From Rhynchospora pubera (Eukaryota; Streptophyta; Magnoliopsida; Poales; Cyperaceae), in NCBI GenBank assembly GCA_028095005.1, contig CM051459.1, positions 111,697,431 through 111,761,430 on the forward strand: 64,000 bases of DNA. Direction: 5' to 3'. Both the position numbers and the translations under genes were made by a program. This document shows positions 24,801 to 36,300 of the stretch, in pieces. Every line of letters starts with the position of its first letter. Position 1 is the first letter of the stretch. Below the pieces are notes generated by a model. That model saw only the letters and a program-made list of their open reading frames with translations. It searched no databases and had not been told where the DNA came from.

Positions 24801-24998
24801 CCAAGAGATGCGATCACAACTTTAACTATTGATGTGCCTAATGTTACTGGGAATGTGGGTGCTGCACCGTGGGCTACTGCAAAGTTTGAGGAGGTTGAGA
24901 AGCAGCTGACCAGCCCCCATGAGGCTTCTGACAAACCTACAGCTAATGACCCTTTTCAGAAATCAACTGCTCCGCATATGCCCGTCATTGACAAGTAG
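21868..24998 (+). CDS. BAH / TFIIS-central-like / zinc-ribbon nuclear protein (AIPP3/BDT1-like)
   Basis: Seven exons: 21868-22227, 22646-23359, 23453-23584, 23690-23773, 23929-23988, 24194-24283 and 24765-24998 (TAG). All joins stay in frame and give 557 residues. The N-terminus is highly charged, with long E/D runs and basic patches (residues 12-100), as in a nuclear protein. A BAH domain follows (about 115-245; VNGQWFYRPEE, ELFYSWHRDEVP, CVVHFIP), then an N-rich linker (NNNNNNHDD). Next is a TFIIS central-like region (about 315-430; YNQKMRQLDFNLK, LLSKELDPQIV). Last is a C-terminal zinc ribbon with CTRC and CIPC pairs. This order matches Arabidopsis AIPP3/BDT1, which recognises histone marks and acts with PHD proteins in gene repression and control of heterochromatin-bearing transcripts. 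Orthology is inferred from domain order and resemblance. Convergent with RDR6. Confidence 0.85.
24091..24112 (+). repeat. G-rich run in an intron of the BAH gene
   Basis: A 22-base run of G with a single C, in the intron between 23988 and 24194. It could form a G-quadruplex, or it could be a place where the assembly is unreliable. Confidence 0.7.
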
Positions 24999-26513
24999 AA
25001 TTTTCACAGATTAAAGTAACAGGATGCTGCTGTTCCGTGCAATCTGCCTCTTGGCTGTTTCTGTAGGTTTTGTTCAAGAGTTTTTGTACAGATATTCCTC
25101 GGGAGCTGTAGTCTGGCATCTTATGTTGCCAATTTGATCTGGATCTGATTGTGAGATCTAACGTACTTGGGATTTTACTTCATGTTTTCAAGCTCTTTAT
25201 GGATGGTTGTATTGTATGTGGGGAACTGGGGATGTAGATAAGCAAAGGCCCATAAATGGTTTGTGCATTTTTTTTTTCAGGTTTCCTGAATTTTTTTCCG
25301 TACGCGTTTAAGGTAGTTCTAATAGTTATATCTTAAACAAAAAATAGTATCGCGTAATTATGGTCGAAAGTTATACGTGGGGTTTCACAAGTTGACTTAA
25401 AAAAAAGCTTGTTCTCAATAAAAAAAAATTTAATAATTCGAAAGAGATGTATCAAAAAATAAGCTTGCAAAATTTTGGTCGGATGTTTTGTGGTTTCTCT
25501 ATCAATTTCGTTTCCCTTAGTACAATTAGTTAGAAAATGTTAAAAGTGCATATATTTATATTTATTTGAATAATGTCTTATACTATTCGCACTTCATTTC
25601 ATATATTATACCAAAGACTTGCATTGTTTCGGCATGTATTTTAATTTTTAAGACACCTTTCTGTTTTTTCTTAACTTTACATCCTTTTAATTAAAAAAAA
25701 AAGTGAAAAAAAAATCGCACCAAATACTTGAGCAAAAATTACGGAATGCAGCTCTTTTCGAGGACCAAGTGCCTTCTTGGAAATAGAAGAAAGAAAAAAA
25801 TAATAAAATATAAATTTTGTTAGGCATACACCAATCGAAACAGTTTTAGAATGGTTCGTAGTACAAGTTCTATTCTTTCTGTTGCTCTGACATTTACGTT
25901 TCTATTGAAATATTATTATTATTATCATTTATTTTACTCTTGAAAGAAAGAGTAGCTCGGACGACACCAGTTTCATTAAATGCAACAAAGTCATACCAGT
26001 AATTAGATGGTTGGGACTACAGAGCAGAAAAATCCATCAGGGGGACTGGGGGAGTAACAAGGATCATCTTGATCGCAGCTGGTTCAAAAAATTGTCACTG
26101 TTGCATGAGCCTGGCAACTAGGATCTGTACCAGCTGGTACATAACTTGTCACCCAATTTTCAGTACCTCTACTGAGTGCAGTATCTGAAATGTTAGTGCT
26201 GTTGTTGTTTAAACAGTATTGAGATTTCATCAGGAGCAGAGCCAAGAATTTTTCTTTGTGTGTGCGTGTGTGTGTGTGTGGCGGTGGATTCATAGAGAAA
26301 TCACATTCAAAAGTTCTATAATTAATTAAGATGCCGTTTTTTACCTACCATCAGGATAAGTTAGAAAGCTGTGCTCCACAAAAAACTTTTACCTACCATC
26401 GGCTAAACTTAGAAAGTCACTACTTCCACAAAGAAAGAAACCTAAGTAGGGACTAGAAAACATCAAAAGCATGGCAGAGTGGCCTTGTGGCCCAATAGAG
26501 ACCCGACAGTTCT
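24999..26513. other. 3' flanks between the convergent BAH and RDR6 genes
   Basis: No coding gene is seen. It holds the 3' UTRs of the two convergent genes, AT-rich sequence, a (TTA)n run near 25912-25925 and a (TG)n microsatellite at 26256-26280. The two transcripts could overlap if their poly(A) sites are distal. Confidence 0.55.
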
Positions 26514-29500
26514 CTACAGCCTTTCAGAAAGATAGGCTGCGAGTGATTCAATTGGCTTCTTCCTGTCGAAATCTTTCCTCTCACTGTGCCTCACCTTGAT
26601 CCGCACTAGGTACTCAACAGCTATCCATGCAAAGCTTAACCGTGCAGAGCGCACCTCCCCCTCTGGCTCTTCCATTTTTCTCGCCTTGCTGACCCATTCT
26701 GGATGGTATGTTACCTGATACCAAGCTGAAGCTTTCCTCTCATATATTTCGTTTTTTTCTTTATCCGAAAGGTCATTAAAACCAGGCCCAATAGTTTCAA
26801 AAATTCCTCTGAATTCTTTCCTCAGGGAATAATAAGCAGTCTTAAGCTTCTCTTTCAGCTCACCTTGCTTCCTGCTGTTGTGATTGGATATAGACCAAAT
26901 GTGGCCCGTAACCACTTCTCCCTCAGACCCCACTCGGTACTGATGCAACAACGCACCCAGCTGGGTATCATAGGAGCACTTGCTACACCATGCTTGGTGA
27001 AGATACTCTTTGACTCCAGATACCTCAAGTTCTCTGTCATATGGGATGTTTTCAAGAGTGCATGGCTTCTCTGCAGTATCCATTTCATCAAAGGCAAAGG
27101 CATTCTTGATCTTGCGATACATCTTACCTAATATCTTGTTGGACCTGTAGGATAGGTGCTCATCCTTTTCCATGAAGTCAGGGTATACCTTGGGGCGCAG
27201 ATTGGGGGGCATAATTGCCATCTTACCAGTCTTGGGGAAGTCAACTGCTGTAGCTGCCAGTTCAGCCAGCTTCAGGCAGTTCTCATCCATTGCCCCATAT
27301 TCACTCCTATCTGCATGCACGACATGTGCATTGCATATCACTCCCAGGTTCTCATTGACCATGTTCTTCAGGAAGAAGTTCATGATGTCCTCAGGAAGAA
27401 CATTTCGTGGCAGCTTCTTTTCCTCAACTGCTGTGTAATCCATTGCGACCCAACTTCTCTTACTTGGTGGTATCAAATTCTCATCCCATGTCACGAAATA
27501 GAGGTCTCCATCAAGGTCACTACCGGAAGCCTCATTTGGATGGGGTCTCTCCCCCTTCTGTGGAAAAACCAAGCAATCCACTAGATGCCTTAAACCTGGC
27601 ACGTCAACAGCCTCTAGAATCCTCACATCACCTGGGTGTAAACATGGATTCTTTGCTATAGCCACTGTACCAACAACTACCTTCCTATTGTTTCCCTTTT
27701 GGTCCAAAAATTGCTTCCCATGTTTTACAAAGCACCTCTCCAGAGACGGGTGAGATGCCTGAATAAAGCACTGTCCCTGTTCAAGCAAACCTAATTCGTC
27801 TAGGCAGCCCATGAGCCACCTCCCCTTGGGCACAAAGATCCTTGCCTTTGACAAGAGATCACGTAGTTGTGTGGATCGGATACATGACAACATAGCACGC
27901 AAATGTGGTTCAGCCTGAGGTCTAAAGCCAGCACTTAACATTAATGCAGCAGTGTTTCCATGCTCGGCACATGAAGAAGTGAGCACATCAAATGCTGCAT
28001 CAGGATCGACAAGAATCCGGTCAAGTTTGCATACCATAGAGTCTTGCATGCAGTCAAAGACCTCATCAGGTACACCGAGGGCAGAAAGGAGAGTAACTAT
28101 TTGGCGATTTAAGAAGCCAGGCTGGTAGCGGGTCCAAGAGACAACCTCAAGGGTGGTGTGTTCAGATTCAAACTTGTTCATGCTGGACCTCAGGAAAAGG
28201 CGCTTTTGATTACTACGGGTACCAGTTGATGCCAATGGGGCTTCGGGCCAGACAGCTACAACTCCCTTGAAACCAGCATACCGTATCTGATATGCAGAAG
28301 GGGGATTGTCCATCAACTGGAGCTGCTGAGCCACCTCCATTGCTAAGTCAGGAGTTATCATGCCGATGCCATCAGAAAACACATATTTATCATTCTCAAC
28401 ATCAGGATAATCAGGGTCAACCTGGTCAGATGGTACACTGACTGTGGCATATGTCGAAGAGAAGCACTGTCCCATCCGTGCCGCACACTTGGCCACATTT
28501 CTGTTTGAAAAACGACCCATCCAGAAGCGGATTTCTTTGACTGTTGTATCCTTATCTTCAGCAAAGAACCAGGCTGACCGGTCACGCAACTGATTAGAAG
28601 AGAATGCGAGGAACGAATACCTGTTGCCGTGCATCAAGGTTTTTGATCAATATCAGTTTTTATATATATATCATCCACAGGAAATGAGCAAACCCCTAAC
28701 CTAATTATATTGCTCAAGTATCTTCCAGAGGTTGAACAGATTTCTGGACCAGTATATACCAATGGCAACCAAACAAACTGGACACTCAACTTAGAGATGT
28801 TTACTAGAATTAGTTTAGACAGATTAAAGCATACTCCCGTCAATAGAAGCATTTTCAAGACTAAAGTATGGGAATCTTTGCATTACCTGCGGCCACAGAG
28901 GTGGAAGCCATCAGTTAAAATAGTCTTGACACGTTTGTAAATAGTGGTCTTCTGCTGGTAAGTCTGAGATGTAATCTCTCTGACAATGGGAGCCACAGAG
29001 TAATTCAATGCAAAACTGTTCAATTGTTGCATCCCCTCATCCATGAAGGTCACCCTCAGAAACCTGTCTGAGATAGCCTTGTATTTGCGCAGTACTCGGT
29101 TTGATAGTTCTGTCTCAGGCGGGAGGCAAAATGCCTTTGTAGGGGTTATCAGAAGCCTCCTTACCTGAACAGTGTCATTCCGAATGCTTGTTGAGTCAGA
29201 TTTTGTCTCTGACTGGCTTGAACCATGAGTGCGAAGAAGCCAGCCCTGGACCAACTTCAGGCGCTTGGTGGGGTCATATAGAGGTGTCTTGTATGACCAT
29301 AAATGCTGCAGAGCTTCCACGTTGATCATCTCGTCCTGCTCAAAATTTTAGTACTTTATAAATACATAGCATATACCATGTCACTCTGTAATCTGTAAGG
29401 GGGTTGCTCCACCAGCAATTCCCAATATAATCCAACTTTTACTGATATATAGGGCCGTGAGTTTTTTTTTCATAAACATAACCTAAATTTTATATTTAAT

Positions 29501-32500
29501 ACTAAACATTAAAAATAAACAATTTAAACTATAAGCAAAACTGAAAAATTTTCATCATTTATTATCATATATTTGAAATGTCAACAGAAAGTTTCCATAT
29601 AAAAGGGTGTTTAGCCATCTTTCCACATATAATCCCAAGCTCCTGTTCCATCAAACTCTTTGAAAAAATTGTAGTTTATAAAAATGGCAGGAAAGCCAAA
29701 AAAGTTTTCTGAATTTATAGTTTTGATTTGAGTTATTTGATGAATCATGGTGGGAGAATGACTCTGCACTTGCCACGTGTCATACTACCCCCGCTTTACG
29801 TCTGCCTATACACAAAACCTTTTACCACGATTAAAGCATCTCCCATTTTTTGTACGAAATACATTTTTACTGGACTGTTTTCTGACATTAAATATATCGG
29901 CGCCACCGCCACTGCCATTGGCACGTCCATATGCACGCCACTCCCACTGGCGCGACCGCCGGCGCGTCAAGATGTTTATAGTTAAATTTATTTTTTTTAA
30001 AAATTTTTAGTATTAAATATAAAATTTAGGTTGTGTTTATTAAAAAAAATCACAGTATATAGGATATTCTGCAAACTGTATTCAGCATTTTGCGATATTT
30101 TTTAACAAAAACCAATATTTTCATATTTCAACTCCCAAAAACCTTGGTCTTTTGAAGAAAATAGCAAATAACGCTGCACCTGAATATCATTTCACAGAAA
30201 AGGTAAATTATACTAAGTGTCCACAATTTAGCCCCTGGTATATAGCAGATTTACTGCAAGTTCAAATAATTAAAAAAGAGGAAGATTTATTTGTTTGGAC
30301 TTGAGTCTGTATGCCCTGGTAGGGACTAAGAAAATACAACAACAATAACAACTAAGCCTTTTGTCCCAAACAAGTTAGGGTAGGCTAGAAAGAAACCCAA
30401 CAAGAGAACACATCCAAGAACAAAAAAAACAAAACATAAAAATACTAATAATAAGACTAGCCATACTAATAATAATACCTCTAATAATAATAGTAATAGT
30501 AGAAACCTAGACCTCGACTGTGACCTAATAGAGGGACCTACAAACCTATGGCATCGCTCCTACCCCTAAGTTCCTACGTCATGGCTCCGGTACATGAATT
30601 GCTAACTTCGAAGCTCTCCTATCGATCGCCAACTCCTTGGAGACGTTCCATTCTTTAAGGTCTCTTTTCACCGCTTCTTTCCCTGTCAATCTTGGTCTCC
30701 CTCTCCCCCTCCGGGTGTTCTCAAAATGATTAAGAATTCCGTTACGTATTGGTGCCTCTGGAGGTCTGCGTTGGATATGTCCAAACCATCTCAAACGATG
30801 TTGGATCAGCTTCTCCTCTATTGGTGCGACCCCAACCATCTCTCGTATGTCATCATTTCTAATCCGATCTTTCCTCGTGTGACCGCAGATCCACCTCAAC
30901 ATACGCATCTCAGCTACACTCATCTTCTGGACATGTTGTCTTTTAGTAGCCCAACATTCTGCGCCATACAACATCGCAGGTCTAATCGCTATCCTGTAGA
31001 ACTTGCCTTTTAGCTTCTGCGGGACTTTCTTATCGCATAGGACGCCTGATGTTTGTCGCCATTTCACCCACCCCGCTCTTATCCTGTGACTAACATCTTC
31101 ATCTATCTCGCCATCGCTCTGCAGCATAGACCCTAAATATCGAAAAGTATCCTTCGTAGGTACTACCTGCCCGTCTAGACAGACATCTCCGTCCACTGGT
31201 CGCATCCCACTAAACTCACACCCCATATACTCCGTCTTAGTTCTACTAAGCCTAAACCCTTTGGACTCTAGAGTTCGTCTCCACAATTCCAATTTCCTAT
31301 CGACCTCCGTCCTACTCTCATCGACTAACACTACATCGTCCGCAAAGAGCATACATCAAGGAATCTCTCCATGTATATCCTTCGTGATCTCATCCATCAC
31401 TAAGGCAAAAATATACGGGCTCAAAGCTGATCCCTGGTGTAGTCCTATTTTAATAGGAAAGTCACTAGTTACACTATCACATGTCCTGATGCAAGTAACA
31501 ACACCATCATACATGTCTTGAATGAGGGTAACATACTTTGTGGGGACTTTCTTCTTTTCTAGTGCCCACCACATAACTTTCCTTGGCACTTTGTCGTATG
31601 CTTTCTCCAAATCAATGAAAACCATATGTAGATCCTTCTTTCGCTCCCGATATCTCTCCATCAATTGCCTTATTAGGAAGATGGCCTCCATGGTCGACCT
31701 CCCAGGCATAAAACCAAATTGATTTTTCGAAACGTTTGTCATCCGTCTCAAGCGATGTTCTATCACTCTCTCCCAAAGCTTCATTGTATGACTCATAAGC
31801 TTAATCCCTCTATAGTTTGTACAGCTTTGAGCATCCCCTTTATTCTTGAAGATTGGTACTAGAGTGCTTCTCCTCCACGCATCTGGCATCCTATTTGATC
31901 GGAAAATGCTATTGAATAGTTTGGTTAACCAAACTACAGCCACATCTCCGAGGCACCTCCATACTTCGATTGGTATGTTATCAGGTCCTAGAGCCTTACC
32001 TACTTTCATTCGTTTTAAGGTTTCTTTCACCTCGGACTATTGAATTCTCCTAACAAAACGTCTATTGGAGTCATCAAAGGAGTCGTTCAACACAATTCCT
32101 AAGTCGTCATCCTCTTCATTGAATAACTTGTTGAAGTAATTCCTCCACCTATTCTTGATCTCGTCGTCCCTCACTAAAAGCCTATCAGTCTCGTCCTTGA
32201 TGCACTTCACTTGGTTTAAGTCTCTCGTCTTCCTATCTCGAAGCTTGGCTATCTTATACACGTCCTTCTCGCCCTCCTTCGTACTCAGCTTCTGGTATAG
32301 ATCCTCATAAGCCCGACCTCTTGCTTCGCTCACAGCTTTCTTTGCATTCTTCTTGGCCAATTTGTACTTCTGCGCATTGTCATCGGTCTTGTCATGGTGC
32401 AAGCGTTTGTAGCATTCTTTCTTTTCTTTAATAGCTTTCTGCACTTCGTCGTTCCACCACCACGTATCTTTAGGTTCACGATTGCTTCCTCTAGTAACTC

Positions 32501-35500
32501 CAAGCACTTCCGTAGCTACCTTTTGAATGCTAGCTGACATATCTTCCCACATCTTGTTTGCTTCTTCACCTGCTTTCCACGGACCTTCTTCAATCATTCT
32601 GCCCCTAAAAGTATGAGACACGTCTCCTTTGAGATTCCACCACTTCGTCCTCGCAACTCGAGCGCCTCTACCTACTCTAGAACGCAGCGAAAAGCGGAAA
32701 TCAGCCACCACAAGTTTGTGTTGTGAGACGACACATTCCCCAGGTATAACCTTGCAATCCATGCAGGCTCGTCTGTCCTCTCTCCTAGCAAGAACAAAAT
32801 CAATCTGGGAAAAGTGTTGGGCACTACTAAAGGTAACTAAGTGGGATTGTCTTTTTCTAAAGAAGGTGTTAGCTATCATGAGGTCGTAAGCTATGGCCAA
32901 GTTCAAGAAGTCCTCACCTTCTTGGTTCCTATCGCCATACCCAAAACCCCCATGCACCCTCTCAAACCCTCCACTAGTTTCACCTACATGTCCATTGAAG
33001 TCTCCTCCGATGAAGAGCTTTTCAGTGGTTGGCACACTTCTAATCATACCATCTAAATCTTCCCAGAATTGGATTTTGATGGATTCACTTAGTCCTACTT
33101 GTGGTGCATAAGCACTAATGACGTTCAAAACTAAGTCCCCCAAAACTAGCTTCACTAGAATGATCCTATCCCCTTGTCTCCGCACGTCGACAACTCCACT
33201 CTTAAGGCTCTTGTCGATTAAGATACCTACTCCATTCCTGCCCCGTTCTTTTCCAGTGTACCACAGCTTGAAACCGGTGTTCTCCACTTCCTTTGCTTTT
33301 TGGCCCGTCCACTTTGTCTCTTGTACGCACAAGATGTTCACACGCCTCCTAATCGCCGTATCCACTAACTCTCTTAACTTTCCTATTAGAGACCCTACAT
33401 TCCAACTACCTAAACGAATCCTACTCTCACTGACTATCTTCCTTGCCCCTCGCACCCGTCGTGAAAAGTGCGAAGACCCTTGCTTACTTGCCACTACATC
33501 CGGGCGCTGATGTAGCGCGCCACTAAGGGAGTGACGATCCGGCCCTTGCTCACTTATCACCTTATCCGGGTTCCGATAAGGCGCGCCACTAAAGGGGTGG
33601 CGGCCCGGCCCTTGCTCATTTATCATCTCATCCGGGTTCCGATAAGACGCGTCGCTAAGAGGGTTACGCCCCAACGAAAAGTAATTGGGTTTCATTTCCA
33701 TAGAGATGACTGCAATTTTTACGTTGGCTCGCCTAGCCTATCACAACCCTCCTCCTTTTACCCGGGCTTGGGACCGGGCTATACTAAACAATGCAACCAA
33801 AGCTTAGTATAGGCGGAGTTTAGGGACTAAGAAAATAATTATCTTAAATTAAGATGGAATAGTCCACGACAATTTATTCCTTATTACCTAACTGTTGCTT
33901 TAATTGCTGGGTGTTATGTGCTATTACCTAACTGTTGCATATAAGTTTACAAAGATTCCTTGATTTAAATTTCTTCCATAAATGAAGTATAGTATATGAA
34001 ACTTTAACATATATGCACTTACCATTCAAGAAAGACTGGATAATATGGTGAAGGGAAAATAATTGGTAATCTTTTTTTCACAATTAACAACCAAAACATA
34101 CAAGCTAAGTGGTGCAGTCAGTTGAAGGGTGAAAATGGTATCAATGTCGTTACATTACAATTAGTACAGTTTTTTTAAATTTTTAGGAAGACTTAATTAT
34201 CAAAAATGAGTCATGGATGGAGTCAAAATTCACTACACGCATACCTGGTTCCTCAGTGAGGAAAAGAAATCCTCTGACAGCTGGTGTTGATTGACAATCC
34301 CTTTGTGCAAGACAGCATTCACCAAGAAGAGCACAGGAAACTTGATACCAGACACATATTGGATACAGAAAAATGGGTCTTGGGAGCTTGATCCGAAATC
34401 TGGTTCCTTCTGCACTTCAAGAGAGCAAGTGGGCCACAAGCAATGAACTCTACGCTCCTTCAGATAGGCCATGGCTCGGTCCATTTTGCCCCTTAAGCGG
34501 GGTGAGAGAGATATCCGGTAACAATTGCACCTGTTTCAAGCACACACATTATCCATCATCTCTTGTCTAATGGTTTACGCATGATATTTTCTTTTCTTTT
34601 CTTTTCTTCTTTCTAAATGGGGGTGAGCATGGCACAACACTTGGGTCCACTTGGTTATATCATTTTCTCTTTCAAAAAACTTTTTTTTGTACTTTCAGGT
34701 GGGGAGGGCAGTAAATTATTTATTTATTTCCAATAACCAGTGGTCACTCATTCTACATTCTACACATAAGGATTTGTGCTCCATAAACCATGGCACTTTC
34801 TGCAAATACTGCTATTTTGAGTTTGTGTCTATGTGTGTGCTCTCACATGCCAAAAGCAGAATTCTACCTTCCTATGGTGCCTCCAAGGGTAAAGTCACTG
34901 GTTCGTATCCACGGGTCCTCATCATCCAATAAGTTGCCCGGCATGGAATCATAGATATCATCGTCTGCTGTACGATAGTAGATGTACGGGACAGATGCCA
35001 ACTTTAGCAGCATTACATAAGAAGCCCGATCTTTGTATACCCTAACTTCCATTATGTCACGCACTAAGAACTGAACCTTGAAGTCGCACTTGATTAACGC
35101 AAACTTTTTTGAGTTTTGGAATGAGAAAGGGGTCTCTCTAGCAAACACAATCCGGCAAATCCCATCAAATGGGTCTATAAGGAAATCCATGCCTGTTCGT
35201 GGTCCTTGCCATGCGGAGTAGAAAGAGTCACCGCTGACCAGAGAGCCTATCTCCACAAATGCATCAACAAACCTGTCATGTAACAAGGATTACTCATATG
35301 TTATTCTAAAAGGATTTCTATAAAAGAATTTATACCTAGTACAAATGTTGTGCCACTATGCAATACATAATCAAGCAAACACAGCCACTGAAGAAAACTA
35401 AATCCTATATCTTTTTTTTTTTTCATGTTGCCCATTGTACCCGTTCTGATTTTTTATTCCTTCCTATGCCTCGCTACTGGCAATTGCTAACAAACCCAAT

Positions 35501-36061
35501 TACAGCCAGCCTAGACAAATGTCATGCTATTATATAAATAAATCAGATAAATAAACTGCCATTGAGGTCCTTAACAAACCTATAAGGATCAATGCTGCGT
35601 CGGCGCCCGACCCGGTAAGTAGAGCTCTCCATGCCGCAACTGGCCCGAAGAATGTGATGATTCAAAACAAGATCATTCCGACCCGATTTATCCAGCGCCC
35701 GTTTCGCATACTCCGGGTCCGCGAACTGCACAAAGGCATGGGGAACAACCTTGTCATAGTCACCCGTGATATCCGCAGACGCCGGTACGGGTCCAAATAA
35801 CGGGTACGAATCAGGCGGAGTCCACGAAGACTTAACCCGGCACCGCCAGATCATACCCGCTTCGAATTCCAAGAATTTGCATAGTTCTTTAGCTGTCACG
35901 CTTGAATCAAATCCTCCGACGGTGATTTGAGTCACCACCAACTCCCTCCTACCCTTCTCCTCCTCAGGATTTGGCGAGGAATTTCCTAAGGATCGCATTT
36001 TCTCTCCTGGATCGCGCTCGAATTGTAATTGGAGGAGGCGATCGTGCGACTCTCCTCGCAC
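26514..36061 (-). CDS. RDR6: RNA-dependent RNA polymerase 6 (RDR6/SGS2/SHL2 clade)
   Basis: Copies single-stranded RNA into dsRNA for tasiRNA production and post-transcriptional silencing, with SGS3 in cytoplasmic siRNA bodies (known for the family). Exons in gene order: 36061-35580, 35272-34868, 34530-34245, 29335-28887 and 28620-26514 (TAG). They sum to 3729 nt, 1242 residues, in frame at every join; Arabidopsis RDR6 is about 1200. The N-terminus has an RRM-like domain (VVTQITVGGF, PHAFVQFADPEYAKRAL). The catalytic DLDGD loop is at residues 909-913 (27504-27518) in EASGSDLDGDLYF, followed by HVVHADRSEYGAMDE. The C-terminus is strongly RDR6-like (VTYHPEWV, FAWIAVEYLVRIK). An in-frame Met at 35998 could be the real start. 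Odd: four introns, one of 4.9 kb carrying an RTE LINE and a foldback element. No lesion is seen in the coding sequence. Confidence 0.95.
29453..30055. mobile_element. Foldback DNA element inside RDR6 intron 3
   Basis: About 85-bp inverted arms: 29457-29540 and 29968-30051 share AACCTAAATTTTATATTTAA and its neighbourhood in opposite orientation. TATATAG occurs directly on both sides (29446-29452 and 30056-30062) as a candidate TSD. The centre is GC-rich (GGCGCCACCGCC-type repeats) unlike its surroundings. No ORF. The superfamily is not assigned; the TSD length would suit hAT or a Mutator relative. Confidence 0.65.
30337..33820 (-). mobile_element. RTE-clade LINE inside RDR6 intron 3, same strand as the gene
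   Basis: A perfect 17-bp TSD TAGGGACTAAGAAAATA flanks it (30320-30336 and 33821-33837). The 3' end on the minus strand is a TTG-rich tail after the plant RTE terminal motif (on the plus strand: CAACAACAATAACAACTAAG then CCTTTTGTCCCAAACAAG). There is a single long ORF with endonuclease and RT and no RNase H, as expected for RTE. It accounts for 3.5 kb of the 4.9-kb intron. Confidence 0.93.
30579..33701 (-). pseudogene. RTE endonuclease/reverse transcriptase ORF with two nonsense codons
   Basis: One reading frame throughout, about 1040 codons. The N-terminus has three ~30-residue degenerate repeats (YRNPDEMINEQGP, YRNPDKVISEQGP, HQRPDVVASKQGS). The APE endonuclease follows (RLGSWNVGSL, CVQETKWTG, FIGGDFNGHVGE, SQIDFVLARR), then RT with FGFMPGRST, FIDLEKAYD, LHQGSALSPYIF and LFADDVVLVDES. 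In-frame stops lie at 32037-32039 and 31356-31358, the second just before the catalytic FADD motif. No frameshift was needed to read it, so decay is recent or limited. Confidence 0.9.
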
Positions 36062-36300
36062 CTTTTGTTAGGGTTTTAGAGAAATTGGGAGAGGGAAGGC
36101 AAGGCCAGTGTTGGTATACTTGGTATACTTGGAGTGATCAAAGTGGAAGAAATGAAAAGGCGCAATACAACGGACAATAAATGCATGATTAATGTCGCGT
36201 TCTCACTTCTCTGTCCTCTAGACTCTAGTAGTGCTGTACTAGTACAGTAGTACTCAAGAGTCGTTTTCGTATGATTCTTTTTGTGTGACTGAGGAGAGGG
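36062..36300 (-). promoter_or_regulatory. Proximal upstream region of RDR6
   Basis: About 240 bp between the proposed start codon and a MULE-like insertion. It presumably holds the 5' UTR and core promoter. A short tandem TTGGTATACTTGGTATACTT is at 36113-36132 (plus strand). I could not identify a TATA box with confidence. Confidence 0.35.

Noticed and set aside
29728..30010. Short plus-strand ORFs with alanine/proline-rich ends near 29728-30010
   Set aside because: They come from the GC-rich centre of a foldback element in an RDR6 intron; no splice or domain support.
32629..33510. Plus-strand ORFs over the RTE and over the LINE and copia coding regions (for example 33118-33510, 15405-15899, 8084-8395)
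   Set aside because: They mirror the antisense of recognised transposon proteins and show no domain of their own.
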